A DNA stretch of 64,000 bases from Sphaerisporangium aureirubrum (GTDB taxonomy: Bacteria; Actinomycetota; Actinomycetes; Streptosporangiales; Streptosporangiaceae): assembly GCF_042658925.1 (NCBI RefSeq), contig NZ_JBHSRF010000040.1:12816-76815 (forward strand). Reading direction: 5' to 3'. Within the stretch, counting starts at the first letter, position 1; each line of letters starts with the position of its first letter. Under the pieces are notes generated by a model that saw nothing but the letters and a program-made list of their open reading frames with translations, searched no databases and was not told where the DNA came from. Below are positions 1 through 9,060 of the stretch, in pieces. Both the position numbers and the translations under genes were made by a program.

Positions 1-122
1 CACCCTTTCTGCGGCGGCATGCACCCAAAGGCGGGATCAGCGGGCTATGCTCGCACCGAACCGCTACGCCGCAGGCGCGGGGGGCTCGGCGATCTGACAA
101 TGTTCGTGCCACCGGAGGCCGG

Positions 123-365
123 ATGAGTGTCGATGACGCCACGCACGAGGAGCACGCGCACGCTGGGTTGAGTAAACGCGAAGCAGAGGTGATGGAGCTG
201 ATCGCGACTGGTCACTCGAACGGCGAGATAGCCCAGCGGCTATTCCTGAGCGAGAAGACCGTGAAGAACCACGTCAACCGCATCTACTCGAAACTCGGCG
301 CCGACTGCCGCATGACCGCGATAGGTCTGTGGCGGGGGGACGCGCCGGGAAGGTCGCACGCCTAG
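123..365 (+). CDS. Orphan LuxR/GerE-type DNA-binding protein
   Basis: This 80-residue protein is little more than a LuxR/GerE helix-turn-helix: residues about 15-70 contain LSKREAEVMELIATGHSN, then the recognition-helix stretch LSEKTVKNHVNRIYSKLG. There is no receiver, autoinducer-binding or ATPase domain. The start is supported by a GGAGG at 112-116 just before the ATG, so it looks like a genuine short gene rather than the cut end of a longer one. Single-domain proteins of this type are common in actinomycetes and act as transcription regulators; its target and signal cannot be told from the sequence. The lysine aminotransferase gene downstream is on the opposite strand and convergent. Confidence 0.8.
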   Translation: MSVDDATHEEHAHAGLSKREAEVMELIATGHSNGEIAQRLFLSEKTVKNHVNRIYSKLGADCRMTAIGLWRGDAPGRSHA

Positions 366-441
366 CCCACCCAGGCGGACCGGCGCACAGGGGACGGCGC
401 CGGTACCGGAAGGGGGCCGGGCGGCGATGCCGACGACCGTT

Positions 442-1740
442 TCAGGCGGGTACGGTCATCGGACTGGCCAGCGCGGACAGCGTCCGCGTCATGGCCGCCA
501 GGCCGTGGTCGATCTCCTCGGCCGTGATCGACAGGGCGGGACGGAAGCGCACGGTCCGTTCACCGCCCGGCAGCACCAGCACCCCGTGATCGTCACGCAG
601 GGCGGCGATGAACCCGTCCCGGCCGGACGGCACGTCGAACGCGCACATCAGGCCGCGGCCCCGCGGATGGAGCACGTGCCGGGGGAACGACTCCTGGAGC
701 CGCCGCAGACCGGCCAGCAGGCGCTCGCCGAGCGGCCCGGCGCGGGCGATCAGGCCGTCCCGTTCGATGATCTCCAGCATCCGCCGCGAGCGCACCATGT
801 CGGTCAGGCCGCCGCCCCAGGTGGAGTTGATCCGCCCGCTGACCTGGAACACGTTGTCCGGCACGTCGTCGACCCTGCGCCCGGCCATGATCCCGCCGAC
901 CTGCACCTTCTTGGCGAACGCCACCACGTCCGGCGCGAGCCCGAGCTGCTGGTAGGCCCAGGCGGTGCCGGTGATGCCGACGCCGGTCTGCACCTCGTCC
1001 AGCACGAACAGCGCGTCGTGCTCGTGGCAGAGCCGCTGGACGGCCTGGAGGAACTCCGGCCGCATGTGGTTGTCGCCGCCCTCGCCCTGGATGGGCTCGG
1101 CGATGAAGCACGCGATGTCGTGCGGGTGGCGGGCGAACGCCGCGCGGGCCTGCGCCAGCGCCCGCTCCTCGGCCGCCTCCACGTCGCCGTGGTGCAGGGC
1201 GGGGACCTCGACGCGCGGCCAGCCGAAGACCGGGAATCGGTCGGTCTTGACCGGGTCGGTGTTGGTGAGTGAAAGGGTGTAGCCGCTGCGGCCGTGGAAG
1301 GCGCGGGTGAGGTGCAGCACCTTGGTGCCGAGGGCGCGGGAGCGGCCCCTGGCCTCGTTGTGGCGGCTCTTCCAGTCGAACGCGCACTTCAGGGCGTTCT
1401 CCACGGCCAGCGCGCCGCCCTCGACGAAGAACAGGTGGGGCAGCGCGGGGTCGCCGAGGACGCGGGCGAAGGTGTCGGCGAAGTCGGCGAGGTGGGCGGT
1501 GTAGAGGTCGGAGTTGGCCGGCTTGTTGGCCGCGACCCGGCCGAGCAAGGCGACGAACTCCGGGTCGTCGTCGAACGGATTCACCCCGAGGGGGGCCGAG
1601 GCGAAGAAGGTGTAGAAGTCCAGATAGCTTCTGCCGGTGCGCGCGTCCACCAGCCAGGACCCGTGGCTGCGTTCCAGATCCGGCTCCATGTGGTAGCCGT
1701 CGATGAGCAGATGCCGGGACAGGCGGTCGAGTGCGCTCAT
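442..1740 (-). CDS. lat: L-lysine 6-transaminase (lysine epsilon-aminotransferase)
   Basis: The 432-residue protein is a PLP-dependent class III aminotransferase matching the Lat family along its whole length: the N-terminal SGSYLDFY-like segment (here RSYLDFYTFFASAPLG), the PLP-binding Asp in FVLDEVQTGVG, and the Schiff-base Lys in FAKKVQVGG. Lat moves the epsilon-amino group of lysine to 2-oxoglutarate, giving aminoadipate semialdehyde (piperideine-6-carboxylate); in cephamycin producers this feeds beta-lactam synthesis, but no beta-lactam genes are visible here, so lysine catabolism or osmoprotection is the safer inference. AGGAGG lies eight bases before the ATG. It appears monocistronic. 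Confidence 0.9.
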   Translation of the reverse strand: MSALDRLSRHLLIDGYHMEPDLERSHGSWLVDARTGRSYLDFYTFFASAPLGVNPFDDDPEFVALLGRVAANKPANSDLYTAHLADFADTFARVLGDPALPHLFFVEGGALAVENALKCAFDWKSRHNEARGRSRALGTKVLHLTRAFHGRSGYTLSLTNTDPVKTDRFPVFGWPRVEVPALHHGDVEAAEERALAQARAAFARHPHDIACFIAEPIQGEGGDNHMRPEFLQAVQRLCHEHDALFVLDEVQTGVGITGTAWAYQQLGLAPDVVAFAKKVQVGGIMAGRRVDDVPDNVFQVSGRINSTWGGGLTDMVRSRRMLEIIERDGLIARAGPLGERLLAGLRRLQESFPRHVLHPRGRGLMCAFDVPSGRDGFIAALRDDHGVLVLPGGERTVRFRPALSITAEEIDHGLAAMTRTLSALASPMTVPA

Positions 1741-1853
1741 GGCGCCTCCTAGGGGTGTCGGACGCTACACCGACAACCTTCCCGAATTGACGGTTTCTAT
1801 ATGCATATCTTCCGGTTACTCCGCGAACGGGGCGATGATTTTTCCGGTGACGC

Positions 1854-2432
1854 TCAGGCGACGCGCGGAGCGGTGCCCGCGGCCCCCTTGTGGCGCACGC
1901 CGTGGATCCGGTACGCCAGCACCAGTAGCGCGCCGCCGTACACGATCGCGAAGATGCCGATCAGCCAGGTGAGCGCCAGGGCGCCGGACGCCGGCCAGAG
2001 GAACATCAGGATCCCGAAGAGGACCGCGAGCCCGCCGTAGACGACGTACATCCACTCGGTCTCGCCGCTGCTGCGCCGCCGGAGCGCCGCGACGATCTCG
2101 GTGACGCCGACCACCACCGCGTAGGCCGCGATCAGCATCAGCAGGGCGAACGTCGTGATGCCCGGCCACAGCCAGGCGGCCACCCCGGCCACGATGCCGA
2201 GGATCCCCGACGCGATCGCCCACGGCTTGGAGTCCTCCGGGTCGCCGCCGCGCACCGCGCCGACCAGGGTGATGACCCCGCTGACCACGGCGAACACGCC
2301 GAACAGCACCACCAGCGTCATCAGGGTGATCAGCGGCCAGAAGATGGCCAGGATGCCGAACAGCACGGCTGCCGCGCCGCGCACCGCGTAACTCCACCAG
2401 TGACGGGTGGTCTCCTCCGCTACCAGTCGCAT
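1854..2432 (-). CDS. HdeD-like (DUF308) membrane protein
   Basis: A 192-residue integral membrane protein with about six hydrophobic helices, in the DUF308/HdeD family (paired helices ending in Gly/Ala-rich segments such as AVVSGVITLVGAV and GLAVLFGILMFLWP). HdeD proteins are linked to acid resistance in enteric bacteria; in actinomycetes the role is unknown. The frame is open for 15 codons further upstream, but the ATG at 2432 has GGGAGGGGG directly before it, so I take this start. It has no obvious operon partner. Confidence 0.8.
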   Translation of the reverse strand: MRLVAEETTRHWWSYAVRGAAAVLFGILAIFWPLITLMTLVVLFGVFAVVSGVITLVGAVRGGDPEDSKPWAIASGILGIVAGVAAWLWPGITTFALLMLIAAYAVVVGVTEIVAALRRRSSGETEWMYVVYGGLAVLFGILMFLWPASGALALTWLIGIFAIVYGGALLVLAYRIHGVRHKGAAGTAPRVA

Positions 2433-2633
2433 GTCGTCCCCCTCCCAGAGGCGTCCGGGAAACCGGGCGAAACCCATTAATCTCCCGATTTCGGTTCTAT
2501 CCGCTTAGAACACGACAGCAGACCAACTGAGGGTCAAATGCTGCTCACCTCCTCGAAGGGGGACAGCGACCGGGGAACCTGGCAGTATGCGAGAACAGCA
2601 CCCCGTGACCGGATCCAGGAGGCGATCAACGCG

Positions 2634-3836
2634 ATGCCGGTGTCACTTCGCGAAGCGGCCGACGACATCCACGACGAGCTCGTACGGCTGCGCCACGCCC
2701 TGCACCGCGAGCCGGAACTCGGCCTGGAACTGCCGAGAACCCAGGAGAAGGTGCTCGCGGCGCTGGACGGGCTCCCGCTGGAGGTGACGACCGGCAAGGG
2801 ACTCAGCTCGGTCACCGCTGTGCTGCGCGGAGGCCTGCCGGGGCCGGCGGTGCTGCTGCGTGGCGACATGGACGCGCTGCCCCTCACCGAGCGCGGCGGC
2901 GGGCCGGTGACGTCCGAGATCCCCGGGGCCATGCACGCCTGCGGGCACGACCTGCACACCACGATGCTGGCCGGCGCCGCCCACCTGCTGTCGGCGCGGC
3001 GCGACACCCTCGCCGGGGACGTGGTGTTCATGTTCCAGCCCGGCGAGGAGGGCTCGGGCGGCGCGAAGTTCATGATCGAGGAGGGCGTGCTGGACGCCGC
3101 CGGGCGGCGGCCCGTCGCCGCGTACGCCCTGCACGTGATCAGCTCGGTGCTCCCGGCGGGCGTCTTCGTCAGCCGGCCCGGCCCTATCATGGCCGCGGCC
3201 GACCGCCTGGTGGTCACCGTCCGCGGCTCCGGCGGCCACGGCTCCATGCCCCACCACGCCAACGACCCCATCCCCGCGGCCTGCGAGATGGTCACCGCCC
3301 TGCAGACCATGGTCACCCGCGGCTTCGACGTCTTCGACCCCGTCGTCGTCACGGTCGGCAGCTTCCACGCCGGCACCGCCGACAACATCATCCCCGAGGA
3401 GGCCCGCTTCGAGGCCACCCTGCGCTCGTTCTCCGTGGCCGCCCACGAGCGCATCCTCGCCCGTTCGATCACCCTGCTGCGCGGCATCGCCGCCGCGCAC
3501 GGCCTGGAGGTCGAGGCCGAGTTCGACGCCGGCTACCCCGTCACCGTGAACAGCGCCGCCGAGGTCGGCTTCGCCGCCGGCACCATCCGCGAGGTCTTCG
3601 ACGAGAACCGCTACATCGAGTCCCCCCAGCCCTTCACCGGCGCCGAGGACTTCAGCTTCGTCTGCCACGAGATCCCCTCGGCCTTCATCGCCCTCGGCGC
3701 CTGCCCGGCCGACCTGGACCCCGCCAAGGCCGCCTACAACCACTCCCCCGAGGCCCGCTTCTCCGACGCCACCCTCCCCACCGGCGCCGCCCTGTACGCC
3801 GAACTCGCCACCCGCCGCCTGAGCCGCACCACCTGA
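2634..3836 (+). CDS. M20 family amidohydrolase (N-acyl amino acid / IAA-amino acid hydrolase type)
   Basis: The 400-residue protein is an M20D peptidase-family amidohydrolase that would hydrolyse an N-acyl amino acid amide bond. Metal-site motifs are in order: GDMDALP, HACGHDLHTTML, QPGEEGSGG and the C-terminal FTGAEDFSF, with the lid/dimerisation domain (GSGGHGSMPHHANDP) between. Cytoplasmic, no signal peptide. Start chosen at the ATG at 2634, preceded by AGGAGG at 2617-2622; the frame runs open to 2538 but the extra residues are not family-like. The exact acyl amino acid substrate cannot be predicted. Confidence 0.88.
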   Translation: MPVSLREAADDIHDELVRLRHALHREPELGLELPRTQEKVLAALDGLPLEVTTGKGLSSVTAVLRGGLPGPAVLLRGDMDALPLTERGGGPVTSEIPGAMHACGHDLHTTMLAGAAHLLSARRDTLAGDVVFMFQPGEEGSGGAKFMIEEGVLDAAGRRPVAAYALHVISSVLPAGVFVSRPGPIMAAADRLVVTVRGSGGHGSMPHHANDPIPAACEMVTALQTMVTRGFDVFDPVVVTVGSFHAGTADNIIPEEARFEATLRSFSVAAHERILARSITLLRGIAAAHGLEVEAEFDAGYPVTVNSAAEVGFAAGTIREVFDENRYIESPQPFTGAEDFSFVCHEIPSAFIALGACPADLDPAKAAYNHSPEARFSDATLPTGAALYAELATRRLSRTT

Positions 3837-3855
3837 CCGGCCCGCCGCCCTTCGC

Positions 3856-5172
3856 TCACAGGGCCCGCAGGAAGCGGGCCGCGGCGGGGGCCGCGGAGCC
3901 GGGGCCGCCGTGCTCGACGAAGACGGCGAAGGCGAGGTCGCCGCGGTAGCCCACGAACCAGGCGTGGTCGTTGCCCGAGGCGGCGGGGGCGGTCCCCGAC
4001 CTTGCGGAGACGCCGGTGGGGAGGCCCTCGCCGGCGGCGGCCGGGGTGATCATGGTGCGCAGCAGGACGGCCAGCGGGTCGGACAGGCGCTTGGGCCTCG
4101 GGCCGCCGATGCCCTCCAGGCGGGTGACCGCGCGTTCCGACATCAGGCGCGGCGGGCGCCAGGTGCCGTTCTGCGCGGCGGCGGCCAGCAGGGCCATGCA
4201 CAGGGGGGTGGCGGTCACCGAGGCCCGTGAGCCGCCCCCTGCGGGCTCCCGGGCCGAGCCGCACCGGCCGCCGAGGCCCGACTTGAAGCGGGCGCCGAAG
4301 CCGAAGTTGTCCCGCAGCGTGGCCGGCTCGGCGACCGTCTCGAAGGCCGGGCCCGGCGGGTACTGCGCGGAGAACGCCCCCTGCCTCGGCAGCCGGTCGG
4401 CCACCGCCAGCACCTCGCCCGTGGACGGCCGCACCGCGACAATCGCGGCGGGACGGTCGACGCCGTCCAGGGCACGGTCGGCCGCCGCCTCGGTCCACCA
4501 GTCCAGGGTGGTGCGCAGGCGGCGCTCCAGCGGCGGGCGGAACACCACCAGCCGCCGCGGGCGACCGGCCGCGGGCACCGCCTCGATGGCCCAGCCGGAC
4601 GGCGGGGTCTCGTCCAGGTCGTCGATCTCCCCCACGAGGTCATCGAAGTAGGTCTCCGCGCCGCTGTCCTGCGGCAGCGCCCGGCCCTGCCGGGTCAGCA
4701 GCTCCGTCCCCGGCACGGTGATCTCCGCCAGCCGCAGCCGCTCGCTCGGCGCCACCCCGGGGGTCAGCGTGGACGGCGTCCAGATGACCTTCCACTCGCC
4801 GTCCCGCACCGCCAGGTGCAGGACCCCGGAGAACCGCCACTGGCCGAGCTCCCCGATCTGCCTGACCCCGCTGAACGGCATGTCCGCCGACCGTTCGCCG
4901 CGCCGCACCACCGTCCCCGGGGTCAGCTTCACCGAGATGATCTGCAGCTCGGCGGTGAGCCGGCGGTGCTGCTCGGCGAAGTCCCCCGGCGGCGCGGCCA
5001 CCCGGTCCCGCATCCCCTCCAGGTCGTCCGCGGCCCACGAGCCGAGGTACGCCTTCCCCACCGCCTCGGGGGTGCCGTGCACGCGGCGGGCGTCCACGAT
5101 GAGGGCCACAACGGCCGCCGTGACGATGACAAGCGTCACCACAATGAGGACGAACACTCCGCGGCGACGCAT
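3856..5172 (-). CDS. Penicillin-binding-protein-like transpeptidase homologue, active site lost
   Basis: A 438-residue membrane-anchored protein: one N-terminal helix (about 7-27), an NTF2-like MecA_N domain (about 33-140), then a shortened penicillin-binding transpeptidase domain (about 205-438). The fold landmarks are clear (PAAIVAVRPSTGEVLAVAD, AQYPPG, then GTAPAASGNDHAWFVGY), but the catalytic SxxK motif that should read GSTFK is GPAFE at 274-278, so Ser is Pro and Lys is Glu. No SxN motif is apparent, and KTG is RSG at 391-393. Acyl-enzyme formation with peptidoglycan or penicillin is therefore not expected; a structural or scaffolding role is inferred. ATG at 5172 has GGGAG upstream; eleven further in-frame codons are less likely coding. 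Confidence 0.8.
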   Translation of the reverse strand: MRRRGVFVLIVVTLVIVTAAVVALIVDARRVHGTPEAVGKAYLGSWAADDLEGMRDRVAAPPGDFAEQHRRLTAELQIISVKLTPGTVVRRGERSADMPFSGVRQIGELGQWRFSGVLHLAVRDGEWKVIWTPSTLTPGVAPSERLRLAEITVPGTELLTRQGRALPQDSGAETYFDDLVGEIDDLDETPPSGWAIEAVPAAGRPRRLVVFRPPLERRLRTTLDWWTEAAADRALDGVDRPAAIVAVRPSTGEVLAVADRLPRQGAFSAQYPPGPAFETVAEPATLRDNFGFGARFKSGLGGRCGSAREPAGGGSRASVTATPLCMALLAAAAQNGTWRPPRLMSERAVTRLEGIGGPRPKRLSDPLAVLLRTMITPAAAGEGLPTGVSARSGTAPAASGNDHAWFVGYRGDLAFAVFVEHGGPGSAAPAAARFLRAL

Positions 5173-5235
5173 ACCGTACTCCCAAGGATGCCGGGGATGG
5201 CACAACCGGATATACCAGAAGCAAAAGGAGACCGT

Positions 5236-6087
5236 GTGGCCAAGCGCAAGGTCGAGGCGGCACCCATGCCCGGCCGCTACCCGGTGACGCAGGGCGAGGT
5301 GGAGCTGCTACGCGACCTCGACCGGCCGGGCGGCTGGCTGCTCACCATGTCCGGAGTCCCCCAGTCCTACGTCGATCTGGACGATCCGACCTACCTGGAC
5401 TTCGAGTACGTCCGGCTGATGGCCGACGTCATCGACTCCCTCCAGGAGGGTCCGCTGGACGCCGTGCACGTGGGCGGCGGCGCCTGCACGCTGCCTCGCT
5501 ACATCGCGGCGACCCGCCCCGGCTCCCGGCACATCGTGATCGAGCCGGACGCGGCGCTGGTGGAGCTCGTGCGCGATCAGCTCCGGTTGTCGTCGGTACC
5601 CCGGCTGAAGGTGCGCGTGACCGGCGGGCGCTCCGGCGCGGCGGGCCTGCGCGACGCGTCGGCCGACCTGATCCTGCTGGACGCGTTCACCGGGGCGACC
5701 ATCCCGGTGGAGCTGGTCACCGCGGAGTACATGGCGGACCTCACCCGTGTGCTCAAGTCCTCCGGCACCCTGCTGATCAACATCGCGGACGGCAAGGGCC
5801 TGGGTTTCGCCCGCAGAATGGCCGCCACGGTCCGCGGCACGTTCCGCCACGTGGCCCTGCTCGCCGAGCCCGGCGTGCTGCGGGGGCGCCGGTTCGGCAA
5901 TCTGATCGTCGTGGCGTCACCCGCCCCGCTGCCGGTGGCCGTGCTGGCCCGCAAGGCGGCGGGCGGGCTCACCCAGTCCCGTTACGTGGGCGAGAACGAC
6001 CTGGTGAACTTCATCGCGGGCGCGTCCCCGATCAGGGACGGCGACCCGGTGATCGCACCCGTCCCCCCGCCCGAGCTGTTCACCTGA
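5236..6087 (+). CDS. Spermidine-synthase-like SAM-binding protein
   Basis: A 283-residue spermidine/spermine synthase-fold protein: the nucleotide-binding loop VHVGGGACTLPRYIA is followed by the acidic strand IVIEPD and by ASADLILLDAF. The family moves aminopropyl groups from decarboxylated SAM or acts as an unassigned methyltransferase; this actinobacterial subtype lacks the usual polyamine-site signature and its substrate is unknown. Start taken at GTG 5236, with AAAAGGAG at 5223-5230; a much longer open frame upstream overlaps the divergent PBP-like gene and is discounted. It ends at a strong hairpin. Confidence 0.75.
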   Translation: MAKRKVEAAPMPGRYPVTQGEVELLRDLDRPGGWLLTMSGVPQSYVDLDDPTYLDFEYVRLMADVIDSLQEGPLDAVHVGGGACTLPRYIAATRPGSRHIVIEPDAALVELVRDQLRLSSVPRLKVRVTGGRSGAAGLRDASADLILLDAFTGATIPVELVTAEYMADLTRVLKSSGTLLINIADGKGLGFARRMAATVRGTFRHVALLAEPGVLRGRRFGNLIVVASPAPLPVAVLARKAAGGLTQSRYVGENDLVNFIAGASPIRDGDPVIAPVPPPELFT

Positions 6088-6099
6088 TCCCCCCACGGG

Positions 6100-6141
6100 C
6101 CGTGGCCCGGCACCCCCTCACGCGGGGGTGCCGGGCCACGG
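6100..6141. terminator. Bidirectional terminator hairpin
   Basis: A perfect 18-bp inverted repeat (6100-6117 and 6124-6141) with a six-base loop sits between the convergent spermidine-synthase-like and xylanase genes. No U-tract is present, as usual in actinomycetes. Confidence 0.8.
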
Positions 6142-6158
6142 TGTGACGCGGATGAGGG

Positions 6159-7652
6159 CTACGCCCGGGTCCACCGCTGGGTGGACTGGCCGTTGCAGCT
6201 CGCGACGGTCACGCCGGAGCCGTTACCCGTGCCGGTGACACTGAGGCACAGGCTGTTGGCGTTACTGGTGACAGTGCCGTTGGAGTTGAACGTCCACTTC
6301 TGGTTGGAGTTGCCGTGGCAGTCGTAGAGCTGGATGCGGGTGCCGGAGCCTCCGCCGGTCGGCACGTCCAGGCACTTGTTCATCGTCACAAGCCGGCTGG
6401 AGCTGTCGTAGGTGAAGCTCTGGTTGGGGTTGGTGTGGCAGTCGTAGACCTGGAGCTGGGTGCCGTTGGCGGTGGCGCTGTTGGGCGAGTCGACACACCT
6501 GCCCGCGCTCTCGTTGCGCAACCGGAAGGTGCCGCCGGACGTGGGCGTCACGGTGGGGGTGACGGTCGGCGTCACGGTCGGCGTGACGGTCGGCGTGACG
6601 GTCGGGTTCGGGTTCGCGGCGTTGAGCGCGGCCAGGACCGAGTCGTAGGCCGGTTTCTTGTTGTTGCCGCTGAACAGGAGCGGGGTGTCGCCCGAGCGCC
6701 AGGAGTCCTGGTCGCGGACGCCCCAGACGGTGATGCCGTTGCAGCGGGGGACGGCGAGGCAGTCGTTGGTGACGGCTGCGTAGGTCTGGGCCGAGGCGCC
6801 CTGGATGTCCAGCTCGGTGATCTGGACGTCGACGCCGAGGGCGGCGAAGCTGGAGATGGTGGTGCGGAAGTTGCTGTTGTAGGGGCTTCCGCTGTTGAAG
6901 TGCGCCTGCAGGCCCACGCAGTCGATCGGGACGCCGCGCTGCTTGAAGTCGCGGACCATGTTGTAGACGCCCTGCGTCTTGGCCGCGGTCCAGTTGTCGA
7001 TGTTGTAGTCGTTGTAGCAGAGCTTGGCGGCCGGGTCGGCGGTACGCGCGGTGCGGAACGCCACCTCGATCCAGTCGTTGCCGGTCGACTGCAGGTTGGA
7101 GCTGCGACGGCCGCCGCCACCACCGTCGGCGAAGGCCTCGTTGACGACGTCCCAGGCGTAGATGTTGCCCCGGTAGTGGGCCATCACGCCGTTGATGTGG
7201 TCGATCATCGCCTGGCGCAGGGTGCTGCCGCTGAGGGACTGCATCCATCCGGGCTGCTGGGAGTGCCAGGCCAGCGTGTGGCCCCGGACCCGCTTGCCGT
7301 TCTGCCTGGCCCAGTTGAAGACCCGGTCACCGTTGGTGAAGTTGAACTGCCCCCGGTTCGGCTCGGTGGCGTCGATCTTCATCTCGTTCTCGGCGGTCAC
7401 CATGTCGAACTCACGGTTCGCGATCGTGGTGTACGCCGAGTCACCGAGCTTGCCCGAGGCGATGGCGGTACCGAAGTATCGCCCGCTCTGCTGCGCCGCC
7501 GCACCGAGCGTGCTGGCGGCACTGGCCGGGGCGGCGGTGATGCCCACGACCATGCCGGCGGCGAGGGCACCGACCGCACCGATGACGAGCGCGTTCTTGA
7601 CGCTGAAGAGGCGCCTACCGCCTCTGCCGCTGGGGGCGGCGTTGTCGATCAT
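6159..7652 (-). CDS. Secreted GH10 endo-1,4-beta-xylanase with CBM13 (ricin-type) domain
   Basis: A 497-residue exported xylanase. A long signal peptide (about 1-45, ending APASA) precedes the GH10 domain (46-345). The catalytic pair is intact: acid/base Glu172 in WDVVNEAF and nucleophile Glu280 in ITELDIQG; substrate-site residues of NEMK, HTLAWH and the Asn before Glu172 are also present. A (PTVT)n linker leads to a C-terminal beta-trefoil CBM13 with repeated QxW-type motifs (NPNQSFTY, NSNQKWTF, STQRWTR). It cuts xylan outside the cell. GGAGGAACC precedes the ATG, and a CebR-like operator lies about 100 bp upstream at 7747-7760, suggesting induction by cello- or xylo-oligosaccharides. Confidence 0.95.
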   Translation of the reverse strand: MIDNAAPSGRGGRRLFSVKNALVIGAVGALAAGMVVGITAAPASAASTLGAAAQQSGRYFGTAIASGKLGDSAYTTIANREFDMVTAENEMKIDATEPNRGQFNFTNGDRVFNWARQNGKRVRGHTLAWHSQQPGWMQSLSGSTLRQAMIDHINGVMAHYRGNIYAWDVVNEAFADGGGGGRRSSNLQSTGNDWIEVAFRTARTADPAAKLCYNDYNIDNWTAAKTQGVYNMVRDFKQRGVPIDCVGLQAHFNSGSPYNSNFRTTISSFAALGVDVQITELDIQGASAQTYAAVTNDCLAVPRCNGITVWGVRDQDSWRSGDTPLLFSGNNKKPAYDSVLAALNAANPNPTVTPTVTPTVTPTVTPTVTPTSGGTFRLRNESAGRCVDSPNSATANGTQLQVYDCHTNPNQSFTYDSSSRLVTMNKCLDVPTGGGSGTRIQLYDCHGNSNQKWTFNSNGTVTSNANSLCLSVTGTGNGSGVTVASCNGQSTQRWTRA

Positions 7653-7746
7653 TTCTGGTTCCTCCAGTGGAACACCAATCGGGGAGGGGACGTGGAGGCG
7701 ATCACCGGCAGATCACAGCGGCACTTACGGCCACGGCGACCTGCGA

Positions 7747-7760
7747 TGGGAGCGCTCACA
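7747..7760. promoter_or_regulatory. CebR-like operator upstream of xylanase
   Basis: TGGGAGCGCTCACA differs by one base from the known cellobiose-responsive LacI-family site TGGGAGCGCTCCCA. A perfect copy lies upstream of the GH6 gene. The repressor is not encoded in the window. Confidence 0.75.
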
Positions 7761-7964
7761 ACCGGTTGGGGACGGAAGGTCTCCACATGCGGCCCAAGTC
7801 TGAGCATGATCCCGAAAGGTGTCAATAAATCACCAAAATGTTTCGGGTACCCACTCCGCCGCTACCAGACCGAATCACCCTGACCTGCGCGTTTGGCCGA
7901 AACTTTCGGGGAAACCGAATGTTAGTTTCATCGCCGGCCCTCGGATCGACCGCCGGACGGGACG

Positions 7965-8756
7965 TCAGTCGAACAGGTCCGGGTCGGTGCGGCAGATCTG
8001 GTCGTACAGCGGCTGGAAGTTGATCCAGCCGACCAGTCCGTTGCCGATCTGGCCGTGGGTCAGCTTGGCGTTCTCATGGGTGATCGGGACGACCTGCCCC
8101 GCCGCCTTGGCGAGCAGCTGCGCCTGGCACGACCGCTCCATCGTGATGAACCACCACGCGGCGGCGTCTACCGAGTCCCCCACGGTGAGCAGCCCGTGGT
8201 TGCGCAGGATGACCGCCTTGTGCGACCCCAGGGCCCGGGCGATCCGCCGCCCCTCCTCGGTGTCCAGCACCACCCCGGTGTAGTCGTCGAACAGCCCGTG
8301 GTCCTCGTAGAACGCGCAGGCGTCCTGCGTCAGCGGCTCCAGCATCTGCCCGAGCGACGACAGCGCCTTCCCGTGCACCGAGTGACTGTGCGCCGCCGCC
8401 ACCGCGTCCGGCCGCGCCTGGTGGATCATGGAGTGGATGGCGAACGCCGCCTGGTTGACCGGCCGCCTCCCCTCCACGACCTCCCCATGATGATTGACCA
8501 GGATCAGATCGCTGACCCGCACCTGCCTGAAGCTCATCCCGAACGGATTGACCCAGAAGTGATCCGGATGCTCCGGATCCCGCGCCGTGATGTGCCCCGC
8601 CACCCCTTCCTCGAACCCGAACCGCCCGAACAGCCGCAACGCCGCCGCCAGCCGCTCCATCCGATGCCGCCGCTCCGCAGCCACGTCATCGAACTTCTGT
8701 GGAAACCGGAACTCCAACGACTCACTGGGAACGGGCCGCAGGTCCGAGAGACTCAT
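7965..8756 (-). CDS. Class II aldolase/adducin-family protein
   Basis: A 263-residue class II aldolase/adducin-fold protein of the kind that binds a divalent metal and cleaves or epimerises a sugar phosphate or similar hydroxy-carbonyl. The metal site is visible as AAHSHSVHGKALS plus a later RNHGLLTVG. There is no kinase or transporter beside it to suggest a substrate, and this subgroup has been variously annotated as fuculose-phosphate aldolase or sugar-acid decarboxylase. GAGGAG lies before the ATG at 8756. Cytoplasmic. Confidence 0.8.
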   Translation of the reverse strand: MSLSDLRPVPSESLEFRFPQKFDDVAAERRHRMERLAAALRLFGRFGFEEGVAGHITARDPEHPDHFWVNPFGMSFRQVRVSDLILVNHHGEVVEGRRPVNQAAFAIHSMIHQARPDAVAAAHSHSVHGKALSSLGQMLEPLTQDACAFYEDHGLFDDYTGVVLDTEEGRRIARALGSHKAVILRNHGLLTVGDSVDAAAWWFITMERSCQAQLLAKAAGQVVPITHENAKLTHGQIGNGLVGWINFQPLYDQICRTDPDLFD

Positions 8757-8852
8757 AAATTTCTCCTCACCGCGCCGAACTTCCGTCGGTTACCGCCGAG
8801 TATGCCCGCAACCTCCCACCCCGTACTACCCCCCGCAACCCGTCCACCCTCG

Positions 8853-8952
8853 CCACCTTCACCACTCCCACCCCCCCACCACCTTCACCACTCCCACCCC
8901 CCCACCACCTTCACCGCTCCCACCACCTTCACTGCTCCCACCACCTTCGCTG
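8853..8952. repeat. C-rich simple repeat (CCACCTTCACCACTCCCACC units)
   Basis: Degenerate tandem units of the form CCACCTTCACC-CTCCCACC run for about 100 bp. The minus strand carries many G-runs of three to seven bases, so G-quadruplex formation is possible. No protein-like composition. Confidence 0.75.
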
Positions 8953-9060
8953 CCCCCGCCGTCCCGCAGATCGTCTATAACCGGCGCCGATACGGCGGGA
9001 CGTGGTACGGCGAATCCGGCGCCGCCGTACGGCGGACAACCCGTGGCGTGTGCGGCGCCA

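Noticed and set aside
1..122. Truncated upstream gene for the LuxR-type protein
   Set aside because: A clear ribosome-binding site precedes the ATG at 123, and no in-frame receiver or sensor sequence is visible upstream.
442..1740. Part of a beta-lactam cluster because of lat
   Set aside because: No ACV synthetase, isopenicillin synthase or related gene lies nearby; lat alone is not diagnostic.
1795..1812. ATATGCATAT palindrome upstream of lat as an operator
   Set aside because: Short AT palindrome without a second copy or known matching regulator.
5308..5850. Minus-strand frame inside the spermidine-synthase-like gene
   Set aside because: Fully covered by a gene with recognisable SAM-site motifs; no domain on the opposite strand.
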